From assembly GCA_964393005.1 (NCBI GenBank), contig CAYMRR010000024.1, forward strand, positions 1 through 6,829: a DNA stretch of 6,829 nt. Reading direction: 5' to 3'. The first letter of the stretch is position 1. Each line of letters begins with the position of its first letter. The translations under genes were made by a program, and so were the position numbers. The notes under the pieces are model-generated. The model saw only the letters and a program-made list of their open reading frames with translations, was not told where the DNA came from and searched no databases. Origin of the DNA: UBA5272 sp964393005. Its GTDB lineage: Bacteria; Patescibacteriota; Minisyncoccia; Phycocordibacterales; UBA5272. This document shows positions 1 through 4,466 of this stretch, piece by piece.

Positions 1-55
1 AAGTGCAGTAATGCACTCAGCTGAGGATTACTAATAACCCGATTCCTATTAGGAA
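1..55 (+). rRNA. rrl: 23S rRNA, 3' end only
   Basis: These are the last bases of the large-subunit rRNA; the rest lies left of the window. Positions 2-7 and 12-17 form a 6-bp stem closed by a GUAA (GNRA-type) tetraloop, as in the last hairpins of 23S. After it comes AGCTGAGGATTACTAAT, which matches the conserved 'gctga..g.tACTAAT' block about 20 nt before the 3' end of 23S in other bacteria. Counting from that block puts the mature end near 50-58. The final bases (43-55, TTCCTA-T-TAGGAA) are themselves palindromic; in the ribosome this strand would instead pair with the 23S 5' end, which is not visible here. A 5S gene downstream supports the call. Confidence 0.88.
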
Positions 56-371
56 CTATGTTCATCATTAAAAATATTTTTTATTTTTATTTTATCTTAT
101 AAAATTAAATGTCTATATAGACTTGCTTGAAAATATCGGCCTCCAAATTCTAAAAAGTAGATCTGATTAATTTATTAATTTTTTCTAATTTTTAGAATTA
201 GGGGGCGGAAAATGTATTTTCTTCTCAAGTGGGGATATTATATTACTTCCTAATTTTAATAATATTGAAAGAATTAACGACTCTGGTAGATATATTAAAA
301 TATAGGAAAGAAAGTAAAATAGTATTCCTGCGTCGAATAGGGTTCTTTTTTTTAAACTCAAAATATATTAG
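56..371 (+). other. 23S-5S transcribed spacer
   Basis: AT-rich spacer with no open frame worth reporting. Its one clear structure is the hairpin at 139-206. The stretch 207-371 shows only weak short inverted repeats (for example TATTC/GAATA at 323-327 and 335-339) and a T-run at 345-353. No normal tRNA gene is seen here, and a tRNA-like fold follows at 372-447. The spacer is presumably transcribed with the rRNAs and removed during maturation. Confidence 0.6.
139..206 (+). repeat. Long spacer hairpin, possible rRNA processing stem
   Basis: Positions 139-156 pair with 189-206. GCCTCC pairs with GGGGGC (one G-U), then comes one A-A mismatch, then AATTCTAAAAA pairs perfectly with TTTTTAGAATT. 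That gives 17 pairs around a 32-nt AT-rich loop. A stem this long between 23S and 5S would suit a double-strand-specific nuclease such as RNase III, but that role is inferred. It is not a typical terminator, because no T-run follows. Confidence 0.55.
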
Positions 372-447
372 GAGGAGTCAGTTTCAAGGATGGAACGCTA
401 GCTAACTTGTTTAGCTAGAGGGGCTGGTTTAATCCCAGCACTCTTCT
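372..447 (+). ncRNA. tRNA-like cloverleaf with abnormal anticodon arm
   Basis: The segment folds as a 76-nt cloverleaf. The acceptor stem pairs 372-378 (GAGGAGT) with 440-446 (ACTCTTC), 7 bp with one G-U. The D arm pairs 381-385 with 392-396 (5 bp) around AAGGAT, which keeps a GG pair. The T arm pairs GCTGG (423-427) with CCAGC (435-439) around a 7-nt loop TTTAATC. The variable region is AGGG, and T447 is in the discriminator position. The departures are large: position 8 is C instead of U, the T loop has U where C56 is expected, and the anticodon arm (398-418) is an 8-bp perfect stem with a 5-nt loop CTTGT and no legible anticodon. CCA is not encoded (CTA follows). It ends 8 nt before the 5S outer stem. 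It may be a pseudo-tRNA or a processing signal for RNase P and RNase Z; a decoding tRNA is unlikely. Confidence 0.5.
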
Positions 448-463
448 CTAATTTTTTGAGTAT

Positions 464-578
464 TCTGTTCTCCCGATTCAGATGAAGGGTAACACACCAT
501 ACCATTCCGAACTGGATCGTGAAGTCTTCACTCAGCGATGGTAGCCGCAAGGCGAGAGTAGCTTTTCGGGAGAACAGA
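464..578 (+). rRNA. rrf: 5S rRNA
   Basis: Small RNA of the large ribosomal subunit. The conserved core CCGAACTGGATCGTGAAG (507-524) matches the loop B/C region of bacterial 5S, and GATGGTAGCC with GGCGAGAGTAG (537-561) matches the loop E and helix IV-V region. Aligning by eye with E. coli 5S puts mature ends near 466 and 576, a length of about 111 nt; the ends given are approximate. Helix I is unusually long in the precursor: 456-476 pairs with 566-586 over 21 bp with a single G-U. A long minus-strand reading frame over this gene is an artefact of the rRNA sequence. Confidence 0.93.
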
Positions 579-609
579 GTACTCAAAGATATTTATATTT
601 TTAAGTGCT

Positions 610-690
610 CTATTCAAAAACACCTTGATTCGTCAAGGTGTTTTTGATTTTAAATAAATTTGTAAAAATCTATTCCAAAAACACTTGATT
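610..690 (+). repeat. Degenerate direct repeat of a terminator arm
   Basis: Bases 610-630 (CTATTC-AAAAACACC-TTGATT) recur at 670-690 (CTATTCC-AAAAACAC-TTGATT), 60 bp away. They differ only by a C gained in one place and lost in another. The first copy is the left arm of the rRNA terminator. The second copy lacks a matching right arm, so it cannot form that hairpin. It looks like a decayed local duplication. Confidence 0.5.
615..650 (+). terminator. rRNA operon terminator
   Basis: A perfect 14-bp stem, 615-628 with 633-646, is closed by a UUCG tetraloop (629-632). The right arm ends in TTTTTG and is followed by ATTTT. It sits about 35 nt after 5S and ends the rRNA transcript. The A-run in the left arm makes it plausible as a terminator in the other direction too. 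Confidence 0.9.
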
Positions 691-746
691 TTTAAAGGGA
701 ACCCACCCCACTATCTATCTACTACTCATATTATTATCAGCCTGCA

Positions 747-768
747 CCTCCCTAATAAATTAGGGAGG
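747..768. repeat. Palindrome copy 1 (paired with 887-908)
   Basis: CCTCCCTAA (747-755) pairs with TTAGGGAGG (760-768), a 9-bp perfect stem with loop TAAA. No T-run follows on either strand, so a terminator is unlikely. The inner 20 bases are the exact reverse complement of those in the second palindrome. Confidence 0.75.
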
Positions 769-886
769 AGTATTATTACTTAGTGAAAATGAAATGTTTA
801 GTAAATGCAAATGCTTATTATATATTTGTGTTTATATTTATATATCCGCATTTTAAAATTAAAATTATTCATAAAATAAATATTTC

Positions 887-908
887 TCTCCCTAATTTAT
901 TAGGGAGA
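887..908. repeat. Palindrome copy 2 (paired with 747-768)
   Basis: TCTCCCTAA (887-895) pairs with TTAGGGAGA (900-908), a 9-bp perfect stem with loop TTTA. Copies 1 and 2 have complementary loops (TAAA and TTTA), so the two can pair with each other at long range or each fold alone. The second lies 60 bp upstream of the rplJ -35 box. It could be a protein-binding site, the end of a small nonautonomous element, or an RNA structure. Confidence 0.75.
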
Positions 909-967
909 TGAAGACAAAACTCTCTAATCAAAACAAAGTAAAAATAAGAGGGTTCTAAATAATAAAT

Positions 968-996
968 TTGTAAAAATATAGCTTTTATGGTATATT
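968..996 (+). promoter_or_regulatory. Promoter of rplJ-rplL
   Basis: A -35 box TTGTAA (968-973) and a -10 box TATATT (991-996) are 17 bp apart. TGG directly before the -10 makes it an extended -10 promoter. Transcription would start near 1003, just before the L10 leader, as expected for this class. Confidence 0.7.
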
Positions 997-1002
997 TTTC
1001 TA

Positions 1003-1118
1003 GTAAACCAAAGAAGCAAGTGAGTAAAAACTCTTAAAAATAAAAACTTGCGGAGGTCGACTTAAGCTTTTTAGCTAGCGTTTACCTTAAAGCTCTCTTT
1101 GGTGAGAGTTTTTTGTTT
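1003..1118 (+). promoter_or_regulatory. Ribosomal protein L10 leader
   Basis: The leader has the L10-leader signature: ACCAAAG-AAGCAAGTGAG (1007-1024) and, later, CTTGC-GG-AGGT (1047-1057). Pairings seen are ACC (1007-1009) with GGT (1055-1057), GCAAG (1016-1020) with CTTGC (1047-1051), and GAGT (1022-1025) with ACTC (1030-1033). The offset GTGAG side suits the kinked stem that the L10-(L12)n complex binds. By family knowledge, excess L10-L12 binds here and lowers rplJL expression. An attenuator lies at its 3' end. Confidence 0.82.
1089..1118 (+). terminator. Attenuator terminator in the L10 leader
   Basis: AAAGCTCTC (1089-1097) pairs with GAGAGTTTT (1104-1112), 9 bp with one G-U, loop TTTGGT, followed by TTGTTT. 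It ends 18 nt before the rplJ start, so it would stop transcription before the gene. An alternative helix, AGCTTT (1065-1070) with AAAGCT (1089-1094), would take away the left arm and act as antiterminator. The loop TTTGGT is also complementary to ACCAAA (1007-1012), in the 5' strand of the L10 site. Confidence 0.75.
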
Positions 1119-1135
1119 ATTAAAAAATAAATTTT

Positions 1136-1627
1136 ATGGCATTAAGTAAAGAAAAGAAAAGTGAATTAATTAAAAAATATTCTGAGATTTTAGATAAAAC
1201 CAAAACTTTAGTTTATGTAAAGTTTAAAGGTCTTGATGTAAAAGATACAGAAAATTTAAGAAAAAAGCTTTTAGCTGAAAATATTTCTTATAATGTAGTA
1301 AAAAAGACACTTTGGAATAGAGCAGTAAATACCAAATCTATAGAAGGTGAAGCACCTTTCATAGAAGAAGAAATGGCAGTAATTGCTGGAGAAGATATAC
1401 TTTCTCCTGCTAGAATTGCTCATGAATTTAGCAAAAATCATAGAGGAGTCTTTGCAATACTTGGAGGTATTTTTGATGGATCTTTTAAAAACAAAGAAAG
1501 TATGATGGAAATTGCCACCATACCAAGTAGAGAAGTTCTTATTTCTCAAATTGCTTTCTTATTAAAAGCACCTATGCAAAAGCTTGCTATTGGCCTAAAT
1601 GAAGTGGCTGGTAAAAAAGAAAATTAA
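1136..1627 (+). CDS. rplJ: 50S ribosomal protein L10
   Basis: L10 (uL10) anchors the L7/L12 dimers to the 23S rRNA at the base of the ribosomal stalk, which recruits and activates translation GTPases. The 163-residue product is close to the usual 165-175. Residues 1-60 show the family pattern: a Lys-rich first helix, 'KTKTLVYVKFKGLDV' at 21-35, and 'LRKKLLAENISYNVVKKTL' at 41-59. Then come 'HEFSKNHRGVFAILGGIFDG' (96-115) and 'IPSREVLISQIAFLLKAPMQ' (129-148), followed by a short C-terminal helix for L12 binding. Its short length suggests few dimer sites, as in E. coli; that is inference. No Shine-Dalgarno site precedes the ATG, only AT-rich sequence. It is under the L10 leader and attenuator and is followed 29 nt later by rplL. 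Confidence 0.95.
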   Translation: MALSKEKKSELIKKYSEILDKTKTLVYVKFKGLDVKDTENLRKKLLAENISYNVVKKTLWNRAVNTKSIEGEAPFIEEEMAVIAGEDILSPARIAHEFSKNHRGVFAILGGIFDGSFKNKESMMEIATIPSREVLISQIAFLLKAPMQKLAIGLNEVAGKKEN

Positions 1628-1656
1628 AATTATTAAAATAATATCAATTTAAAAAT

Positions 1657-2028
1657 ATGGAAAAATACAAAGATTTTTTAGATAAAATAGAAGCAATGTC
1701 TGTTTTAGAATTAAATGAATTAGTAAAAGCTATAGAAGAAAAGTTTGAAGTATCTGCTCAAGCTGTAGCAGCCGCACCAGCCGCTGGAGCAGCAGGAGGA
1801 GAAGAAGAAGGAGAGAAAACAGACTTTACCGTTCGCCTTGAAAATGCAGGTGAAGGAAAAATCGCAGTTATGAAAGCTGTAAAAGAAGCTATGGGCCTAG
1901 GCCTTAAAGAAGCTAAAGATTTGGTAGAATCTGCACCTGTCGATCTTAAGACTGGAGTAAAGAAAGATGAAGCCGAAGCTTTCAAAAAAGCTTTAGAAGA
2001 AGCTGGAGCAGTAGTAACTTTAAACTAG
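1657..2028 (+). CDS. rplL: 50S ribosomal protein L7/L12
   Basis: L7/L12 (bL12) forms the flexible ribosomal stalk and contacts EF-Tu, EF-G and other factors. The 123 residues have the normal three parts. An N-terminal dimerisation domain (about 1-33) binds L10. An Ala/Gly-rich hinge (34-53) is followed by the C-terminal factor-binding domain (54-123) with the conserved 'GKIAVMKAVKEAMGLGLKEA' (67-86) and 'KKALEEAGAVV' (110-120). The ATG sits 29 nt after rplJ without a Shine-Dalgarno site. Because L12 is needed in several copies per ribosome it is usually translated more than L10; nothing visible here shows how. The hinge and C-terminal codons are richer in G and C than the surroundings, which reflects Ala/Gly content, not transfer. 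A strong terminator follows 14 nt later. Confidence 0.97.
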   Translation: MEKYKDFLDKIEAMSVLELNELVKAIEEKFEVSAQAVAAAPAAGAAGGEEEGEKTDFTVRLENAGEGKIAVMKAVKEAMGLGLKEAKDLVESAPVDLKTGVKKDEAEAFKKALEEAGAVVTLN

Positions 2029-2041
2029 TTTTTCTAAAACT

Positions 2042-2081
2042 AAATTAAAAAACACCTTTTAAGCAAGGTGTTTTTTAATTT
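2042..2081 (+). terminator. rplJ-rplL terminator
   Basis: A perfect 17-bp stem, 2042-2058 with 2065-2081, has loop TTAAGC and a T6 run in its right arm. The left arm carries A6, so it could also work on the minus strand. Its AAAAACACCTT/AAGGTGTTTTT core is the same as in the rRNA terminator at 615-650. Confidence 0.9.
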
Positions 2082-2108
2082 GATTATTATCTTAGATAAT
2101 GATACTAT
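2080..2108 (+). promoter_or_regulatory. Promoter of the winged-helix gene
   Basis: A -35 box TTGATT (2080-2085) and a -10 box TACTAT (2103-2108) are exactly 17 bp apart, and TGA before the -10 makes it extended. The start would fall near 2115, leaving about 55 nt of leader. The -35 overlaps the end of the rplL terminator stem. Confidence 0.55.
2086..2100. promoter_or_regulatory. Inverted repeat in promoter spacer, candidate operator
   Basis: ATTATC-TTA-GATAAT is a perfect 6+6 inverted repeat that lies wholly between the -35 and -10 boxes. A bound repressor would cover the promoter. The gene downstream encodes a winged-helix domain, so autorepression is the simplest idea. The right part (GATAATGATA, 2095-2104) also resembles half of a Fur box, but the left side does not complete one. 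Confidence 0.4.
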
Positions 2109-2170
2109 TTTAAGTGTATTATAAGCTTTAATTTTAATAGAGTATTAACAAATAAGTAAGAAAGAAAGAT

Positions 2171-2758
2171 ATGGACTCATTAGTAAAAATTTTTCAGTCT
2201 GGAAATGGGGAGATAAGATTGAAAATCTTAAGATATTTTTTAACAAATAGTAGCAAATATTATAGCATTACCGAAGTAGAAGAAGAGACAAAAAGCCGTA
2301 GAGATATTTTACGAAAAGATTTATTATTTTTGGCTAATGCCGAATTTTTAGAAAGAGCTCTCGACAATAGAAATGCTAGCATCTATAAACTAAATCCAAA
2401 CTTTTTACACAAAGAAGCTTTATACAATTTAGTATTTGATTTTAAAAACTTAGATCAAAAGTTTCTTTTAGATAAATTTAAAAAGCTCGGTAAAATCAAA
2501 TTTTTTGTTTGCACTGGAGTATTTACCGATGAGCAAGATGTAGATATAGATATTTTGGTAGTAGTAGACAAAGTAAAAGAAAAAGAAAAAGAAAAGATAG
2601 TTTCAGATCTCAACAATCTTTATGCTTCCAAATTAAGAGTATTAATAATGGATGCTGCAGAATTTAATTATAGAAAAAAGATGTATGACAGATATCTTCA
2701 TCTTATTTTAGATAGCCGTATAAATGTACTTATAGACAAGCTTGGAGAAAAGTTTTAA
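2171..2758 (+). CDS. Winged-helix protein with degenerate nucleotidyltransferase-like domain
   Basis: A probable DNA-binding regulator of 195 residues. Residues 1-75 look like a winged helix: helical 'GEIRLKILRYFL' (13-24), 'YSITEVEEETKSRRDILRKD' (31-50) as the helix-turn-helix, and 'LERALDNRNASIYKLN' (60-75) as the wing. Residues 105-165 resemble the minimal nucleotidyltransferase (MNT) fold, with 'DVDIDILVVVD' (123-133) in place of the usual [S]DxDLLV strand, where D125 and D127 would be the metal pair. The usual Gly-Ser is missing (T115-G116-V117), and the site where a third acidic residue is expected holds R156 in 'KLRVLIMD', so catalysis is doubtful. A Lys/Glu-rich helix lies at 134-142. 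Proteins of this layout occur in Patescibacteria and archaea, with function unknown. It has its own promoter with a candidate operator. Weak AAGAAAG lies upstream; no real Shine-Dalgarno. Confidence 0.65.
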   Translation: MDSLVKIFQSGNGEIRLKILRYFLTNSSKYYSITEVEEETKSRRDILRKDLLFLANAEFLERALDNRNASIYKLNPNFLHKEALYNLVFDFKNLDQKFLLDKFKKLGKIKFFVCTGVFTDEQDVDIDILVVVDKVKEKEKEKIVSDLNNLYASKLRVLIMDAAEFNYRKKMYDRYLHLILDSRINVLIDKLGEKF

Positions 2759-2782
2759 AACTATTTATTTTGTGGATAAAAA

Positions 2783-2811
2783 TTTAATAAGAATATTTAA
2801 AATGATATAAT
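2783..2811 (+). promoter_or_regulatory. Promoter of the TM-helix repeat gene
   Basis: A consensus -10 box TATAAT (2806-2811) is preceded by TGA (2803-2805), an extended -10. A weak -35 TTTAAT (2783-2788) is 17 bp upstream. The start would be near 2818, with about 47 nt of AT-rich leader. No terminator separates it from the gene before, so readthrough may add to expression. Confidence 0.6.
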
Positions 2812-2864
2812 TAAAAAGTCAAGGTTTTTATTATTAATTAATTTTAAATTTTTTAAAAATATAT

Positions 2865-3539
2865 ATGATTGAATATGTAGATATTTTGGGTAGAGAGCTT
2901 ATAGATGTCTCTACACAAGTTATAGCTTTTCTTCCAAATTTTGTTATTGGGGTAGTCATACTTTTGCTTGGCTGGACAGTTGGTATTATTTTAGGTAGAG
3001 CAGTAGAGCATGTTTTTGAAGTTTTTAAACTAAATGCTTTTTTTGGAAAACTCGGCTTAGACACTTTATCAAAAAGGTCTGGCTTAAATCTTTCTATTGG
3101 GCATATTTTTGATGTTATAGTCCGATGGACCATTATCGTTGCTTTTGCTTTAGCTGCTAGCAATATTTTTGGACTTTATCATGTATCAACATTTTTATTA
3201 AGTATTCTTAGCTATTTGCCTTCTGTATTTATAGCTGGAGCTATATTAGTAGTAGGTATATTGCTTGCTGATTTTGTAGAAAAGATTATCGATGGCTCTA
3301 TAAGAGCAGCAGGGCTAAAAGTTTCTATTGCTGGTACTGTAGCTAAATATGCCATAGTAGTGACTTCTATTTTAGCAGCACTTAGTCAGCTAAATGTAAT
3401 GATAGTCTTTACCAACACTATCTTTATTGGCTTTATAGCTTCACTTTCTATAGCCCTCGGTCTTGCTTTTGGCCTTGGAGGAAAAGATGCTGCCGCAAGA
3501 GCAATAGAGAGAATAGAAAAAGATTTCACCAAAAAATAA
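2865..3539 (+). CDS. Membrane protein with MscS-type TM-helix repeats
   Basis: An integral membrane protein of 224 residues with about five hydrophobic helices (roughly 20-43, 82-104, 110-135, 158-176 and 178-204). It has an internal repeat: 'PNFVIGVVILLLGWTVGIIL' (24-43) matches 'PSVFIAGAILVVGILLADFV' (119-138), and each is followed by a short amphipathic segment with 'GL' and another helix. This is the 'conserved TM helix' pattern (Pfam PF05552) found in small mechanosensitive-channel relatives. The C-terminal 'ALGLAFGLGGKDAAARAIE' (197-215) is the glycine/alanine-rich end typical of these proteins and resembles the MscS pore helix. The protein ends there and lacks the cytoplasmic beta domain of MscS, so channel activity is uncertain. 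It appears to be a single-gene unit between its own promoter and terminator. No Shine-Dalgarno site. Confidence 0.8.
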   Translation: MIEYVDILGRELIDVSTQVIAFLPNFVIGVVILLLGWTVGIILGRAVEHVFEVFKLNAFFGKLGLDTLSKRSGLNLSIGHIFDVIVRWTIIVAFALAASNIFGLYHVSTFLLSILSYLPSVFIAGAILVVGILLADFVEKIIDGSIRAAGLKVSIAGTVAKYAIVVTSILAALSQLNVMIVFTNTIFIGFIASLSIALGLAFGLGGKDAAARAIERIEKDFTKK

Positions 3540-3579
3540 ATTAATTTTAAAATTTAAAATTAATAAAACTTTTTAAAAT

Positions 3580-3614
3580 AAATAAAACAAGGCTTTTCGG
3601 CTTTGTTTTATTTT
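3580..3614 (+). terminator. Terminator after the TM-helix repeat gene
   Basis: AATAAAACAAGGC (3581-3593) pairs with GCTTTGTTTTATT (3600-3612), 13 bp with one G-U; A3580-T3613 adds one more pair. The loop is TTTTCG and the right arm is T-rich. A separate very AT-rich inverted repeat, TTAATTTTA/TAAAATTAA (3541-3549 and 3555-3563), lies just after the stop codon and is too weak to call. Confidence 0.8.
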
Positions 3615-3615
3615 A

Positions 3616-3624
3616 TGCTAAAAT
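3616..3624 (+). promoter_or_regulatory. Candidate extended -10 promoter of the envelope cluster
   Basis: TGC-TAAAAT directly follows the terminator and lies 34 nt before the next ATG. The expected -35 position falls in the terminator loop and has no good match, so the call rests on the extended -10 alone. A start near 3631 would give a leader of about 27 nt without a Shine-Dalgarno site. Confidence 0.4.
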
Positions 3625-3657
3625 TAAAGAATAATAATAAAAATAAAAACCAAAACT

Positions 3658-4464
3658 ATGAGCTGGAGAAGAAAAAGACAAGCCCTAATCCTCACTATAC
3701 TTTCACTAATAATTTTAGGATTTAGCTTTTATAAGCTTTATCCATATATAGTGCCAGCTCCAAGCTGTTTTGATAATAAATTAAACGGTGATGAGACGGG
3801 TATAGATTGCGGTGGTAGCTGTGAAAAGATTTGCCAAGTAGATATTATACCTTTAGCTATAAAATACACTCGTTTTGTAGAATCAGAATATGGCCTTTAC
3901 GATTTTATAGCTATGGTAGAAAATAAAAATGGAGACAAAGTCCCAGAAAATAGCAAAATGCTTTATAGTTTTACAGCTTACGATAAAGCAGGCAAAATTA
4001 TAAAAGTCATAGAAGGTGAGGCAGATGTGCCTGTTGGCCAAAATTTTCCAGTTATAGAGCAAAATATACCACTAGATTTTGGATCTAGCGGCAATGCTTT
4101 AGACAAAATCTCTTTCAATATTTTAAATAATTATGATTCTTGGCAAAAAGCAGATACCGGATACAAAGAAAACTTTTTTGAAATAAAAAACTACACCCTC
4201 GAGCCATATAAAAACGGCATCACTCAATTAGAAATAGTTTTAGAAAACCGTTCTCCTGCTATTTTTAGAAATGTACCTATTAAAGTATTATTACTTGATG
4301 GGCAGGGCAATATCTATGCCGCAAACGAAACTCTCAAAACCGAAATCAAAAGCCGAGAAATATTTCCTGTTATTTTTACTTGGAGAAACCCTTTAAAAAG
4401 TATTGACCCTACTATAGAAGTCTATGGCCTCATCACTCCAAATACCTTTTTCCTTTCCGATTAG
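3658..4464 (+). CDS. Single-pass envelope protein with DCGG cysteine motif
   Basis: Not a family with a known function. The 268 residues begin with a positive stretch (RRKR, 4-7) and one hydrophobic helix (9-31), so the N-terminus should be inside and the rest outside the membrane. No lipobox or clear cleavage site is seen, so it is probably anchored. After the helix comes a cysteine motif: C37, 'NGDETGIDCGGSCEKIC' (43-59), with C51, C55 and C59. Such N-G-x-E-x-x-x-D-C-G-G motifs occur in secreted bacterial proteins and suggest two disulfides. Residues 65-140 ('YDFIAMVENKNGD' to 'VPVGQNFPVIEQNIPLDFG') and 175-255 ('LEIVLENRSPAIFRNVPIKV' onward) resemble two FxLYD- or Ig-like beta sandwiches; this is a by-eye assignment. 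Its stop lies 2 nt before rodA, so the two are probably co-translated, which points to a wall-related job. Confidence 0.6.
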   Translation: MSWRRKRQALILTILSLIILGFSFYKLYPYIVPAPSCFDNKLNGDETGIDCGGSCEKICQVDIIPLAIKYTRFVESEYGLYDFIAMVENKNGDKVPENSKMLYSFTAYDKAGKIIKVIEGEADVPVGQNFPVIEQNIPLDFGSSGNALDKISFNILNNYDSWQKADTGYKENFFEIKNYTLEPYKNGITQLEIVLENRSPAIFRNVPIKVLLLDGQGNIYAANETLKTEIKSREIFPVIFTWRNPLKSIDPTIEVYGLITPNTFFLSD

Positions 4465-4466
4465 CT

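Larger units (their letters stand above)
651..967. other. Gene-poor region between rRNA operon and rplJ promoter
   Basis: No recognised gene lies here. Region 701-752 is strikingly poor in G on the plus strand (ACCCACCCCACTATC and onward). Two mirror-image palindromes sit at 747-768 and 887-908. Between them a 42-codon frame (GTG 783, in-frame ATG 789, stop 909-911) would encode a small hydrophobic peptide, but nothing else supports it and AT-rich chance is the likelier explanation. No promoter could be placed upstream of that frame. Confidence 0.5.

Noticed and set aside
340..355. T-run in the spacer as a terminator after 23S
   Set aside because: The upstream stem is only 5 bp and premature termination before 5S would make little sense.
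398..586. Minus-strand 62-codon frame
   Set aside because: It lies over 5S rRNA and part of the tRNA-like element; an accidental frame in a structural RNA gene.
745..752. CACCTCC resembling the 3' tail of 16S rRNA
   Set aside because: Only 7 bases, part of a palindrome arm, with no other 16S sequence nearby.
394..1082. 12-base exact complement between 394-405 and 1071-1082 (possible pairing of the tRNA-like arm with the L10 leader)
   Set aside because: TTAGCTAG-type strings are common in this AT-rich sequence, and a few such matches are expected by chance in a window this size.
1271..1549. Minus-strand frame inside rplJ
   Set aside because: Antisense to a clear ribosomal protein gene, with a Phe/Tyr/Ser-rich product typical of shadow frames.
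1758..1985. Minus-strand frame inside rplL
   Set aside because: Mirror of the Ala/Glu-rich L7/L12 codons; no family pattern.
2086..2104. Fur box
   Set aside because: Only one half (GATAATGATA) matches; the other half does not, so a general inverted repeat is the better call.
2834..3163. Minus-strand frame over the TM-helix repeat gene
   Set aside because: Overlaps a gene with a recognisable internal repeat; its own product shows no pattern.
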